Shown: positions 21,746 through 31,122 of the stretch, piece after piece
Numbering within the stretch: position 1 is the stretch's first letter
Layout: each line of letters starts with the position of its first letter
NCBI RefSeq assembly: GCF_030272615.1
Contig: NC_081414.1
Coordinates: forward strand, 235,186,733 to 235,250,732
DNA length: 64,000 bases
Reading direction: 5' to 3'
Source: Cryptomeria japonica
Lineage: Eukaryota; Streptophyta; Pinopsida; Cupressales; Cupressaceae
Notes under the pieces: model-generated
Told to the model about the DNA's origin: nothing
What the model saw: only the letters and a program-made list of their open reading frames with translations
Databases searched by the model: none
Translations under genes and position numbers: made by a program

Positions 21746-23809
21746 ACACCAATCGAGCGTGCATGTCTCGCTGTGGTCTTTGCTTCACAAAAATTACGAC
21801 ATTATATGCTCACTCACAAAACTAAGTTGATTGCAAGAATTGATCCATTAAAATATCTTCTCAACAAAGCTACACTTACTGGGCGACTGGCCAAATGGGT
21901 AATGATATTGAGTGAATTCGACATCGAGTATGTGGACAGAAAAGCAATAAAAGGACAAGCAATCGCGAATCAATTAGCAGATGCTCCCATGATAGATGAT
22001 GCTCCTCTAAATTCAGAATTTCCAGATGAATCCATTCTAACAATATCACATGCAAAGCCATGGCAATTATACTTTGATGGTTCATACACACAGCATGGGG
22101 CAGGAGCTGGTATTCTCTTTATAACTCCTCAAGGCGATTCTATACCAAAATCATACCGCTTATCATTTCCTTGCACCAACAATATAGCGGAATATGAGGC
22201 ATTAACAACAGGATTACGAATTGCAGTTCAATGGAAGATCCAGGAACTTCGTGTTTTTGGAGACTCCCAACTTGTTATCCGTCAAGCAACTGATGATTAC
22301 CAAACAAAAGATGAAAAATTACTGCCTTATAAACAAATGGTGGATAGTCTGAAACAGCACTTTACAAAGATAGACTTTGAGCAGATACCAAGAGAGCAGA
22401 ATCGTGCTGCAGATGCCATGGCTACAATTGCTTCACTAATTGATCTACCTCAAAATGAGACCTGCTATGAGTTCCTGGTAGACAACCTGTTGGTTTCGTC
22501 ATATGAGATCACTCCCACTGAAATGATATGTGTTGTTGGTCCTGAATCCCAGTTATATGGTTCCATCTTCACATACCTTCGCGACAATATCTTACCTCCT
22601 GATATATCAAACAACCAACGCCACACTTTCATCCGCCAATCCTCTCGATATGTCATTTTAGCTGATATCCTATACAGGCGAGGTCTAGATGGCACTCTTC
22701 TTAGATGTTTAGAAAGCGACGAAGTTCAGATTGCGTTATGTGAAGTGCGTGAAGGGATATGTGGTCCGCATACTAGTGGTCCTACCTTGGCCAAGAAACT
22801 CATTAGGACTGGATATTACTGGCCTACTATGGAAAGAGATTCATATCAGTTTGTCAAGAAATGTAAGCAGTGTCAAATTCATGGAGACCTCATACATGCA
22901 CCAGCACAAGAACTACAACCACTTGCATCTCCTTGGCCCTTTTGTCAGTGGAGACTCGATCTCATAGGCAAGATTCACCCTCCTTCTTCCAATGGTCATA
23001 AATTCATTATCACAGCTACAGAGTATTTCACAAAATGGATTGAAGTCGTGCCTCTCACACAAGTCACTGGGAAACAAATTGCTACCTTCATCCTGAACTA
23101 CATCATTTGCCGATATGGTATTCCCACTTCCATTATCACTGACAACGGGCGTCCCTTTAAAAATCAGGATGTTCGTGAACTCTGTGAGCGCTTCCATATC
23201 TCCCATCGTTTCTCCACACCATATTACCCCCAAGGTAATGGCCAAGCTGAGGCGTCTAATAAAACAATCCTTAAAATCCTCAAAAAGACAGTCGACGATG
23301 GTGGCCGTAATTGGCATATCCAACTCAATCCTGCACTTTGGGCCTACTGCACAAGTGTCCGCACACCTACAGGAGCTACACCATATTCACTTGTCTACGG
23401 CGCTGAAGCCATCTTGCCTATTGAGGTCGAGTTAACCTCTTTACGGGTCTCTTTGCGAAACATCATCAACGATGAAGATTACAGGGTCTCTCGCTTACAA
23501 GAACTAGAACTCCTGGAAGAACAGAGACAAATTGCTTTTAATCATCTCAAGGCTTACCAACAACGAATGAGTCGCAGCTACAATCACAAGGTCAAGCCTC
23601 GCACATTTGAGGTAGGTGACTTAGTCCTTAGAGAGAACCCCAAGAATCAGCAAGACAGAGATAAGAAGGGCAAGTTTGAACCAAACTGGCTTGGTCCTTA
23701 TATCGTTACAGCAGCCTATGGATCTGGGGCATATCAGCTCTCAACTACAGAAGGTGAACCTTTGGAGGATCCTATCAACAACATGCATCTTCACAGGTTC
23801 TACACATAG
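21746..23809 (+). CDS. RNase H end, archaeal-type RNase H and integrase, element A
   Basis: In order this holds the rest of the degenerate gypsy RNase H (to ~21965), then a second, archaeal-type RNase H (22060-22430) with all four acidic positions visible: FDGS, AEYEAL, GDSQL and AADAMA. The integrase follows, with an HHCC finger (CKQCQ near 22866), a DDE core (LDLIGK, TDNG, QAEASNK) and a C-terminal strand-rich part. The frame closes at TAG 23807-23809 after HLHRFYT. The dual RNase H arrangement defines Tat elements. Nearly the same protein is in the inverted copy at 6085-7921. Confidence 0.9.
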   Translation, partial: TPIERACLAVVFASQKLRHYMLTHKTKLIARIDPLKYLLNKATLTGRLAKWVMILSEFDIEYVDRKAIKGQAIANQLADAPMIDDAPLNSEFPDESILTISHAKPWQLYFDGSYTQHGAGAGILFITPQGDSIPKSYRLSFPCTNNIAEYEALTTGLRIAVQWKIQELRVFGDSQLVIRQATDDYQTKDEKLLPYKQMVDSLKQHFTKIDFEQIPREQNRAADAMATIASLIDLPQNETCYEFLVDNLLVSSYEITPTEMICVVGPESQLYGSIFTYLRDNILPPDISNNQRHTFIRQSSRYVILADILYRRGLDGTLLRCLESDEVQIALCEVREGICGPHTSGPTLAKKLIRTGYYWPTMERDSYQFVKKCKQCQIHGDLIHAPAQELQPLASPWPFCQWRLDLIGKIHPPSSNGHKFIITATEYFTKWIEVVPLTQVTGKQIATFILNYIICRYGIPTSIITDNGRPFKNQDVRELCERFHISHRFSTPYYPQGNGQAEASNKTILKILKKTVDDGGRNWHIQLNPALWAYCTSVRTPTGATPYSLVYGAEAILPIEVELTSLRVSLRNIINDEDYRVSRLQELELLEEQRQIAFNHLKAYQQRMSRSYNHKVKPRTFEVGDLVLRENPKNQQDRDKKGKFEPNWLGPYIVTAAYGSGAYQLSTTEGEPLEDPINNMHLHRFYT

Positions 23810-23825
23810 CTCATCGGAATATCCT

Positions 23826-23935
23826 AATTCGAAAATACAAAAAAATCAAAAAAATTCGAAAATACAAAAAAATCAAAAAATTCAAAAATACAAAAAAATC
23901 AAAAAATTCAAAAATACAAAAAATAAGATAAAAAA
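23826..23935. repeat. A-rich ~26-bp tandem repeat
   Basis: About four units built from ATTCGAAAATACAAAAAAAT or ATTCAAAAATAC variants lie directly after the pol stop. The inverted copy has the same array at about 5955-6072. It may be part of the pol mRNA 3' UTR. Confidence 0.8.
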
Positions 23936-24169
23936 AATCGTTACTTGGTGAAAACCTGGCAAACAGGCGTCTTGTGACATGAAAAACATTGAAAAATCGA
24001 AAAAAGTAAAGAGAAATAATTTCGTCCAACGGTGAAAACCACTTCGGTGGCGCCCTGGGCAAGTACCATGGTGAAAACTGGGTCACTAGCGCCATGCGTA
24101 GAGACTTTGCTCCTCCCTCCTTCAGGATTCACTTTCATCCTTTCACTTTGCACACCCTCACAACCTATT

Positions 24170-24455
24170 CATCCATAATAAACTTACCCAGTCCCATCAT
24201 GGCTTGTTATTGATCTACCCAAGATTGGTTAGCCATTCATAATAAAACCTCCCTTTCCATCCATAATAAATCAGATCCTATCTGTGGCTAAGGCAAAATC
24301 CTACGTCTAGTAATGGGTGTGGAACTAAGAACATCACATGTTTCGAGGAGTACAGTTTCTTCCAGCTTTCTTCAGTCTATTCGCGCACAATCCACAATAA
24401 AGCAACATTTGCATCACAGATCCGCAATAAAGTTTCATCTTCTCCGTAATAAAGT
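24170..24455 (+). promoter_or_regulatory. Cluster of AATAAA words downstream of pol
   Basis: AATAAA occurs at least six times on the plus strand (near 24177, 24241, 24265, 24395, 24426 and 24449), often as CATAATAAA or GCAATAAAG. Such a cluster between pol and the convergent antisense gene could serve as poly(A) signals for sense transcripts. The density is seen directly; the function is inferred. Confidence 0.35.
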
Positions 24456-24579
24456 ATCAGTTTCATGGATTCAGTCAGTTTCAGATGAGACACAGTGGCA
24501 ACAATGGGCCTCAACAAAATCAAATCTTTCAACAGACTCAGACAACATATGGTTCAGTGTTAATCTATCCTTTTTGTGA
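24313..24579 (+). CDS. Small recurrent frame in element A tail (88 codons), doubtful
   Basis: The frame is rich in Ser, Gln and Thr and has no recognisable family. It recurs nearly unchanged at 5315-5581 (minus) and 7983-8279 (plus). Because all copies are very similar in DNA, frame conservation alone is weak evidence for coding. It lies within the AATAAA cluster. It could equally be part of a 3' UTR. Confidence 0.2.
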   Translation: MGVELRTSHVSRSTVSSSFLQSIRAQSTIKQHLHHRSAIKFHLLRNKVSVSWIQSVSDETQWQQWASTKSNLSTDSDNIWFSVNLSFL

Positions 24580-24638
24580 AAGTGAACATTGTGACCACAA
24601 TCAAACATGACTTATACAAGTGACAAGAGACACTAAAC

Positions 24639-24857
24639 TTGAGGACTACAGTGGATGTTGGTGTCGAGTCTTGGCTTTCTTTTGATTTCATCTTTTTTGG
24701 TGACATGTCTTTTAGCTTTTCCGAGATGTCTTTGACTAGAGATTATATCTCCAGAATGTCTTTGACTAGAAAGGCGAGGATGGGGTATCGTCACCTATTT
24801 GTGCTTGCTGTCTATGGATTGTCTTTTAGTAATGTTATGACTTGTCCAAGGATATGA
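24639..24857 (+). CDS. Small recurrent frame in element A tail (72 codons), doubtful
   Basis: A 72-codon frame recurs at 5037-5255 (minus) and 8339-8557 (plus). It contains a short internal repeat of ATGTCTTTGACTAGA, giving MSLTR twice. No family was recognised. As with its 88-codon neighbour, coding status is unproven. Confidence 0.2.
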   Translation: MRTTVDVGVESWLSFDFIFFGDMSFSFSEMSLTRDYISRMSLTRKARMGYRHLFVLAVYGLSFSNVMTCPRI

Positions 24858-25587
24858 GGACACCGTGAGTCTAGTATGAACTGGGGCATTCCTTGTTTGT
24901 GACTATCTTATCTCCATGCAAACAGGTACAATGACTTTCTGGGTCGAACATATGCCTCTATTGTCATAACCTATTTTGCCATAATAAAGCTCAATGATGA
25001 TAACGCACAAGAAGCTCTTTCACTTTCATATCTTCTGTCTTCCATCCCCCTTTCTTGATTGACTTCCATTGTCCTTCTCGAGTCCGCGTAGCCCGCTATC
25101 ACATGACTGAATATAATGACACACCAAAAACACTTGCATTTCATATAGTTACGCCTGCATCACCACATATAAGCATTTCATACATACATATACATATCAC
25201 AACTGCATCACATCCTACATACAACACATGTTAGCACATCTTACATTTCCATCATGTAAATAATCATTTGCATTATCATATTCATCTGCATTACATACAT
25301 TCACATTTGCATCATGCATCCCATATAAAACATAAAAGAACAAAAATATTGCATTGCATCATATGCATATTTGCATCCATATCATAAAACAAGCATCACA
25401 TAAGAACATCTCATCACGTAAGGTACACATGCATATAGCTGCCGCAAAAATGGTGAATCATCTCTCATATATAATCAAATGTGTCATGATACAATGATGT
25501 CAAAAGAATCATATAGCTACAATCACCCGTAGGTGTCTACAATACAAAAATGGTACATATACTGATACAAAGGGGAGCCCTCTATGG
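24858..25587. other. Tail spacer, probable 3' UTR of the antisense gene
   Basis: 25100-25530 is low-complexity, with CATTTGCAT- and CATACAT-like words on the plus strand. It lies directly downstream of the antisense gene stop and is probably that gene's 3' UTR. I see no reading frame or RNA gene in it. Confidence 0.5.
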
Positions 25588-27564
25588 CTATGATGAACTC
25601 CCTCCCTTGGAGCCACCTAGCCTCGACGGACGCTGAGCTGTAGAAGGACCCGCTCCAGGATCACCCTGCCTGTTTGGTGGTGGTGGAGGACCCATGACCC
25701 CACCACTAGATGCCTATCTCCTCTGACTCCCTCCCGTAGCCGTCGCTGTCCGCGATGGTTTATGGAAGCTCCTCGCCCGCTGATCCGCTGGCACTGCACC
25801 ATAGTAGAGGTCCCTCCAGTAACCAATCTCCTCTCCGGCTCGCAAGACATATGCGTAGCCTGCCCCTACGTCCTCTGCTGCCTGCCTCCCTGCCCTCAGA
25901 GCTGTCTCAGCCTCAGTATATCGCTGGATAGCCTGGTCCCTCTCCCGCTCAGTGTCCCTGAGCCTGATCCTGAGGCGATCCCTCTCCCTCTCCAACTCCT
26001 GGATCTCGTCTGCCTGGCCCTGGCAGATCTCCCTCAGCTCTAGCAGCTCATCCTCCTCGGGATCCCCACCCTCAGCCTCTGCCTATGGCTCTCCCTCTGC
26101 GGGTGCCTATACCTGTGCCTCCCCCTGTACCTGTCTCGGTGCCTGAACCGGTACCTGTCTCTGTACATGCCTGGGAACCTGCACCTGTCCCTGTCCCTGC
26201 ACCTTTCCCTGTCTAGGTCCCTGTGCTCTAGGACCCTATGCTGCTGGTACCTGCAGGGGCAATCCACCACGACCCCTCACCACCACCTGGGCTGATCCCT
26301 CCTATCCTCCCTCCCTCCGAGGTGCTACCCTCCTCTCCCCCACTACTCCTCTCTGCCTCCGTCGGCCCCTACCTCCATCTCCTCCACCATCATCATCATC
26401 ATCCCCTCCAACCTCTCCCTCCAGCAGCTCTCCCGAATCTGTCAACCGTGGAAACGGATGCTCTGCCCAATACGCGGAGTACTCTGCATCCATGCCTGCA
26501 TCCTCAACCTCCAGCCACATATCCCAGGGTAGTGGCATCATCTCTGTCAGCTGTGTGATGGCCTGATCATACGATAACAATGGCCCGAACTGTGCCTGAT
26601 CCCTGACCGTACGGGCATACATACCCGAGCCTCGTGGCATCCTCTGGATCCTGCCAAACTGCCTGCCAACCCTGTCTACCAGCTGTCTCTCCAAAATGTA
26701 GGGCGTCTGCCCAATCAAATATCTGCTCCTGAAGGTATAAGGCAGCTCCACTGCGTCATCCTCCCACTCCTCACACCCCAGGTATGGCCTCCAGATGACC
26801 ACATCAATGTCATCTATCACTCGCCTCCAGTGCTCTAGCCTGCCAATCCGAGGCTGCGAAGTAATCATATCGTACAAGTGAACAAAGCTCCGTCCATGCC
26901 CTTTGCCCCTGAAGTGTATAGGTCGTGTGATCGGCAGATGCTCATATGCCCACACCTGTAGCAGTGTCACTCCACAACCCAGTCCCACTGATCCATGATA
27001 GACGAACTGGTGAAGCTCATAATACAGATGTGCCAGGACACAGAGACCCCATGCATACCTGGTGTGCTCAGTCACCAATGTCTCCAGTGCTCCTCCCCAG
27101 CCCACTGCCAACCCCCGTGTCGCCCTGTCCGGACACAAGAACCCACTGATGGCTCCTCCGATCACAGCTGGCAAAGCTAGTCCTGTCGCGGTCATGGTAT
27201 CCCATGCCACGTGCCCTGCTCTCATCTCTAGCCCGGGATCCTGGAACACCCGTCTCAGCGCCTCTCTGTTTCCATCTCGATCGTATGGGATCAGCTCTCC
27301 ATCGATCGGTATGTGCAAAATCCTGTAAACATCCTCGAGGGTCACTGTCATCTCCCCCATCAGCAAGTGAAAAGTGCAAGTCTCGGAGTGCCATCTCTCC
27401 GCCAGTGCAGTCAGCAAACCCATGTTTGCCCGAAACTCAGGCACATACAGTACATGTCTGAGGCCCATCTCCTCAATCGCAGCTCTGTCCTCAAAGGATA
27501 ACTCTGGTCGCAACCGCTGTGTGGACGGGAATCTCTCCCGTGACTCCAGCATAGGCAAATACTC

Positions 27565-28391
27565 CTGCAGTCAAACAAATCAATCATGTCAGTCATGGTG
27601 GCATTCACTGTTCATCACAAAATGCTACTTGCTATCTAATTGCATATGGTTATCTATCCTAGTGACACTCACTGTTCATCACAAAGTGTTGCTATCTATC
27701 CTAGTAGTGCTCCCTGTTCATCACAAAGTACTACGTGTGTGACATTCCCTGTTCATCACAAAGTGTTACTCACATTTAGCACTCCCTGTTCATCACAAAG
27801 TACTGCTCATCCTTTGGGTACTCCCTGTTCATCACAAAGTACTCTATCTTGGTGCTCCCTGTTCATCACAAAGTGCCTTGATCTATCCTAGTCTTCCTAG
27901 AGGACCTGCTTGAGTGTATCCTCTCAGCAGCTTATCCAATCGACAGCGTATGTTCATCACAGAACTGCCGATTTGACCTAGAAGACTAAAACCGTGCATT
28001 TTTTTGACATATACGCGCTTTTAACTCACAGACGCGTTTCTGCCTCACAAACGCTCCTGAAGACTGCATAGACGCGCCCGTACAACGCAGACGTGCTTGT
28101 TTGACATAAACGTGCCTAAATTACTCACAGACGCGACTTTGGAACATAAACGCCCCTACAGGACATAAACGCGCCCGCATCAAGCACAAACGCGATTCCA
28201 GACGCAGACGCGCCTGGCACCGACACAGATGTGCCTGACGGACACAGACGCGCCTGGCACCGACACAGACGCGGTTGCACGTTTTTGTAATTTTTTGTGC
28301 CCTATTCCTAAGCACATTTATTGCTAACCTACCATGCATTAATGACAAAATTGAAGTGCGTCAAAGTACGAGGAGGTTTGGTGGTACTTAC
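27565..28391 (-). other. Intron of the antisense PMD gene in element A
   Basis: This is a ~0.83 kb intron. On the plus strand it shows seven copies of the 20-mer CTCCCTGTTCATCACAAAGT or variants (27602-27880) and, at about 28005-28275, the reverse complement of the GCGTCTGTG-type array with units near 20 bases. Read in the gene's own direction, the GCGTCTGTG array comes first and then the 20-mers, as in the other copies. Confidence 0.6.
27602..27880. repeat. 20-mer tandem array in the PMD intron
   Basis: Seven units share CTGTTCATCACAAA and are spaced 35-60 bases apart, with different spacers. Homologous arrays are at 194-335, 2012-2295 (reverse) and 11295-11580. Spacing and spacers are irregular and it lies inside a plant retroelement, so it is not a CRISPR array. 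Confidence 0.8.
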
Positions 28392-28545
28392 CGGCTCTCC
28401 TGCCTCTGCAGACCTCTGAAATCGGCGAACGCGGTCAAATCTGTGAACCAAAGCCATCGCTGCTGACTGCTCCTGCTCTTTTCTCACTCTGCACTGTGAT
28501 CTCGTGAGGGTGTAGATGACAATGAGGATGTCTTTTGCCCGTGGT

Positions 28546-28556
28546 CTATCTTATAG
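28546..28556 (-). promoter_or_regulatory. TATA-like box of the antisense PMD gene in element A
   Basis: The minus strand reads CTATAAGATAG, 89 bases upstream of the exon 1 ATG at 28457. It lies inside the element about 250 bases before the 3' LTR, so antisense transcription would not need the LTR promoter. Confidence 0.5.
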
Positions 28557-28787
28557 CCTACCCTAGCCTTCGCCTTCTTTTCTCGAGTCAGTCTTCTTCA
28601 TCCTGTGACTTTGTCACTTTATCCGGTCTATCCATTCTAGCCTTTCTTTCTTATCGAGAGATTGTCTGCAAGCTTTTCAGACATTTTCATCCAATCTCTC
28701 GAGGGGGCATATTATTCCCATCCTGGGGCAACTTTGTATCAGTTCATCTTATCTTCTTTGAAACAACGCGACAAGCCGCATTGTCTC

Positions 28788-28801
28788 AAAGAGGGGCAAA
28801 A
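28788..28801 (+). promoter_or_regulatory. Polypurine tract, element A
   Basis: AAAGAGGGGCAAAA abuts the 3' LTR start TGTAGACACC. It is identical in the two other copies that retain this junction. Confidence 0.8.
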
Positions 28802-29605
28802 TGTAGACACCTAAAATTGTCCAGTCTAATTAAATAAATATTTTATTTATTTAATTATCTAAGCCCAATTCTTCTATTAATTAAATAAATCTTTATTTAT
28901 TTAATTAATTCATTTATCCTCTTCTAGCCTTATTTCTCATTTAAATAAATACATTTATTTATTTAAATTATCCTTTTCCTAAATTAAATAAATATTTTAT
29001 TTATTTAATTATCCTACTTCTTCTATTTATTAAATAAATATTTATTTATTTAATTAATTCATTATCTTTTTCTACACATGACACATGTCATTCATCTCTT
29101 AATTCCTACACTACCTACCTCTTTCATTATTTTACTATTTCTTTTACCTACCCTCTAATCCTAGCCGACCTCTCTTTTTACACCTCTCAATCTTAACCCT
29201 CCATTTCATATTGTGTCTTCTATTTAAGGAGATGCCTTCTTCATTATCAAACCCTAATCACTCACGCTAATGACCCTAATCACTCACGCTAATGACTCAT
29301 CCTAATCAACCATTTTGGAGGACTTGACTACACTACGATCCTACTTGCAACCACATTCCGTTCTTTGTTGAGCTCTTGTGCATATTAAAATCTGAGAGCA
29401 AATATATCAAGCAAGATCAATGGAGATCAAAACCCTATTGGACATGTGATGGTATAATCTTTGTGATTTTATTTGATTTGCATTGTCTTAGGTAATCTTC
29501 ATATGTTATGGTGGATCTTTGTTGATTGTTAGGCTAGGGTTTTGTGGTTGAATCCATTTAGTCTTTCAATATTTGTTATTATTGTATCCATTTTCACCAT
29601 AAACA
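28802..29605 (+). repeat. 3' LTR of element A
   Basis: It starts TGTAGACACC and ends CCATAAACA (804 bases). Blocks of TTTATTTAATT and a TATA-like CTATTTAAGG (near 29221) are visible. It is followed directly by ATATA and a long microsatellite. Confidence 0.9.
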
Positions 29606-29692
<87 letters not shown>

Positions 29693-29816
29693 TGTATATG
29701 TGTGTGTGTATGTATGTATATATATAGATACACATATATATATATATATGTATGTATATATACATATACATATATATATGTGTGTGTGTGTATACATATG
29801 TACGCATACATATGTA

Positions 29817-29887
<71 letters not shown>

Positions 29888-29918
29888 GTACATATGTACA
29901 CACACACACACACACACA
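29606..29918. repeat. TA/TGTA/CA microsatellite
   Basis: It is made of (TA)n, (TATG)n, (TG)n and (CA)n tracts. Long apparent frames through it are artefacts. It abuts the LTR terminus of element A and resembles the tract at 1-193. Confidence 0.9.
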
Positions 29919-30636
29919 TGAAGAGTTCAAATATAGAAACATCACAAATATTTTTAAGATCTAGTAAGAGATTATATATAACAGAAATAAATGTTATACA
30001 ATTTTTTTTTTAAAATAGAAAGATATTTTTGATATAATCTAAATTTATTTTAATAGAAAGAAATCTTAAAAATAACACAAATTAAATTATTTATTTCTTA
30101 TGCATTAATTAAAAGAATTAAAAAAAAAAAAGCAAAAAAAAGATGAACATATTTTACTCTTATTTGAAGGGAAATGCATGCTTAAAAGAGAAAAGAATAA
30201 GATGGGGAAAAATATGTAATCCATGACATTAAAAATTTGAGAGATATTGGACCATGAATAGGGTGTGCAAGTTTTTGTTTCATTTAACTGAAAAAGCCTT
30301 CACTCCTTTTGTTGCCTCTTTGGGACAAAATAGTAAACAAAAATATAACTGTTACACAAATAGCATTTCTTCTTTTCATTATATTAAGTATTATATTAAA
30401 ACTACCAATAATAGTAAATAGTCAAATACATCAAATATCTTTGTAAATTGGTGTCTTTTTGGTTGTGTTTATACCGCTTCAAACTGTAAATGTGTTTGTA
30501 TTTGAAATTATGGAAACTCGTCCTCAAAATTATTCTACCTAGGTTAACTATACTATGAATTCTTTAGTTGCAATTTCTCATGTTAGGAAGAGTACTTTGC
30601 AAGATAGAAGTGACGTCTAGAACATATGACATCGTG
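29919..30636. other. AT-rich flank, nothing recognised
   Basis: This is about 0.7 kb of AT-rich DNA with homopolymer A and T runs. No long frame, RNA gene or element terminus was seen. It separates the element A cluster from the Ty1/copia nest. Confidence 0.5.
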
Positions 30637-31074
30637 TGTTATGAATGCAGAAGCATTAACCCAGAAACAATAACATTACAACACAAATTAGATGCAAAGA
30701 AGTAGTGAAAAATAAAGAAGAAGAACATAACAAATGAGAATGCACAGATTTATGTGGTAAAACCTTGACAATATGCCAAGGAAACATCCACAAGGCAAGT
30801 ATTGGTAATATTATTATTCGGGAAAAACGATTACATCTGCAAGCTTCACAACTACTGCAATATTTCTCTTACAAAACATAATAATAATGCCTTCAAGAGA
30901 ACAAAGATTTATAACCTCATGAAGATAACAACAATCTCCCAACATAGAATAAAACCTTATTTATTCCTTCGAAGAAATTGGAAATTTCCTTTCGAAAGTA
31001 AAGAACTATTTTTTTCTAAAACAAGAGAAAGATTGTTTTCAAAATCTTGTTTTTCTTGTTGTCATAATCTTACA
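30637..31074 (-). repeat. 3' LTR of copia element D
   Basis: The plus strand reads TGTTATGAATGC... to ...AATCTTACA, and it matches 61878-62323 over its length with scattered differences. In element orientation it follows the purine-rich CAAGGTGGAGA (31075-31085). Confidence 0.88.
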
Positions 31075-31090
31075 ATCTCCACCTTGACAA
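31075..31090 (-). promoter_or_regulatory. Polypurine tract, copia element D
   Basis: The minus strand reads TTGTCAAGGTGGAGAT directly before the LTR start TGTAAGATTATG. This is the usual position and composition of a copia PPT. Confidence 0.6.
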
Positions 31091-31122
31091 CAATTTACCT
31101 AATACTTGCCCAAGCCCATGCA

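Larger units (their letters stand above)
25588..28457 (-). pseudogene. Spliced antisense PMD protein gene of element A
   Basis: Exon 1 is 28392-28457 (22 codons) and exon 2 is 25588-27564, on the minus strand. The donor GTAAGT reads on 28391-28386 and the acceptor CTGCAG lies just above 27564; both junctions are phase 0. The product would have about 680 residues: an N-terminal basic leader, a PMD (exon 2, open 26302-27558), an Asp-rich run, a Gln-rich stretch, a coiled coil and a Gly/Ser tail. Five in-frame TAGs (near 25716, 26086, 26108, 26238 and 26302) interrupt it, each at a CAG in a sister copy, and there is no frameshift. It is transcribed towards pol, convergent with gag-pol. PMD function in transposons is not established; a role in silencing escape or nuclear targeting is speculation. 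Confidence 0.75.
13211..29605 (+). mobile_element. Ty3/gypsy element A (Tat-like) with antisense PMD gene
   Basis: This is a nearly complete LTR retrotransposon of about 16.4 kb. Its parts in order are a truncated 5' LTR (13211-13963), a PBS (13967-13984), a leader with motif arrays, gag-pol in one frame (16289-23809), a ~5 kb tail with the spliced PMD gene on the opposite strand, a polypurine tract (28788-28801) and a 3' LTR (28802-29605). The extra RNase H after the normal one is the hallmark of the Tat lineage, and antisense extra ORFs between pol and the 3' LTR are known from Tat elements. Target duplication cannot be tested because the 5' end is fused to another copy. RT keeps YVDD and the integrase looks intact, so the insertion seems fairly young. 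Confidence 0.85.

Noticed and set aside
22913-23323. 136-codon minus-strand frame opposite integrase (also at 6571-6981 plus)
   Set aside because: It is a shadow of the well-supported integrase frame. It recurs only because integrase is conserved between copies.
26040-26270. 76-codon Arg-rich minus frame in the PMD Gln-rich segment
   Set aside because: It is out of register with the PMD exon. The Gln-rich repeats give Arg/Asp-rich translations in the neighbouring frame.
27602-27880. CRISPR-like array of direct repeats
   Set aside because: Spacing and spacers are irregular, there are no cas genes, and the array recurs in each copy of a plant retroelement intron.
29529-29964. Several overlapping frames of 70-138 codons on both strands
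   Set aside because: They are translations of TA/TG/CA microsatellite, consisting only of Tyr, Ile, His, Val, Cys and Thr runs.
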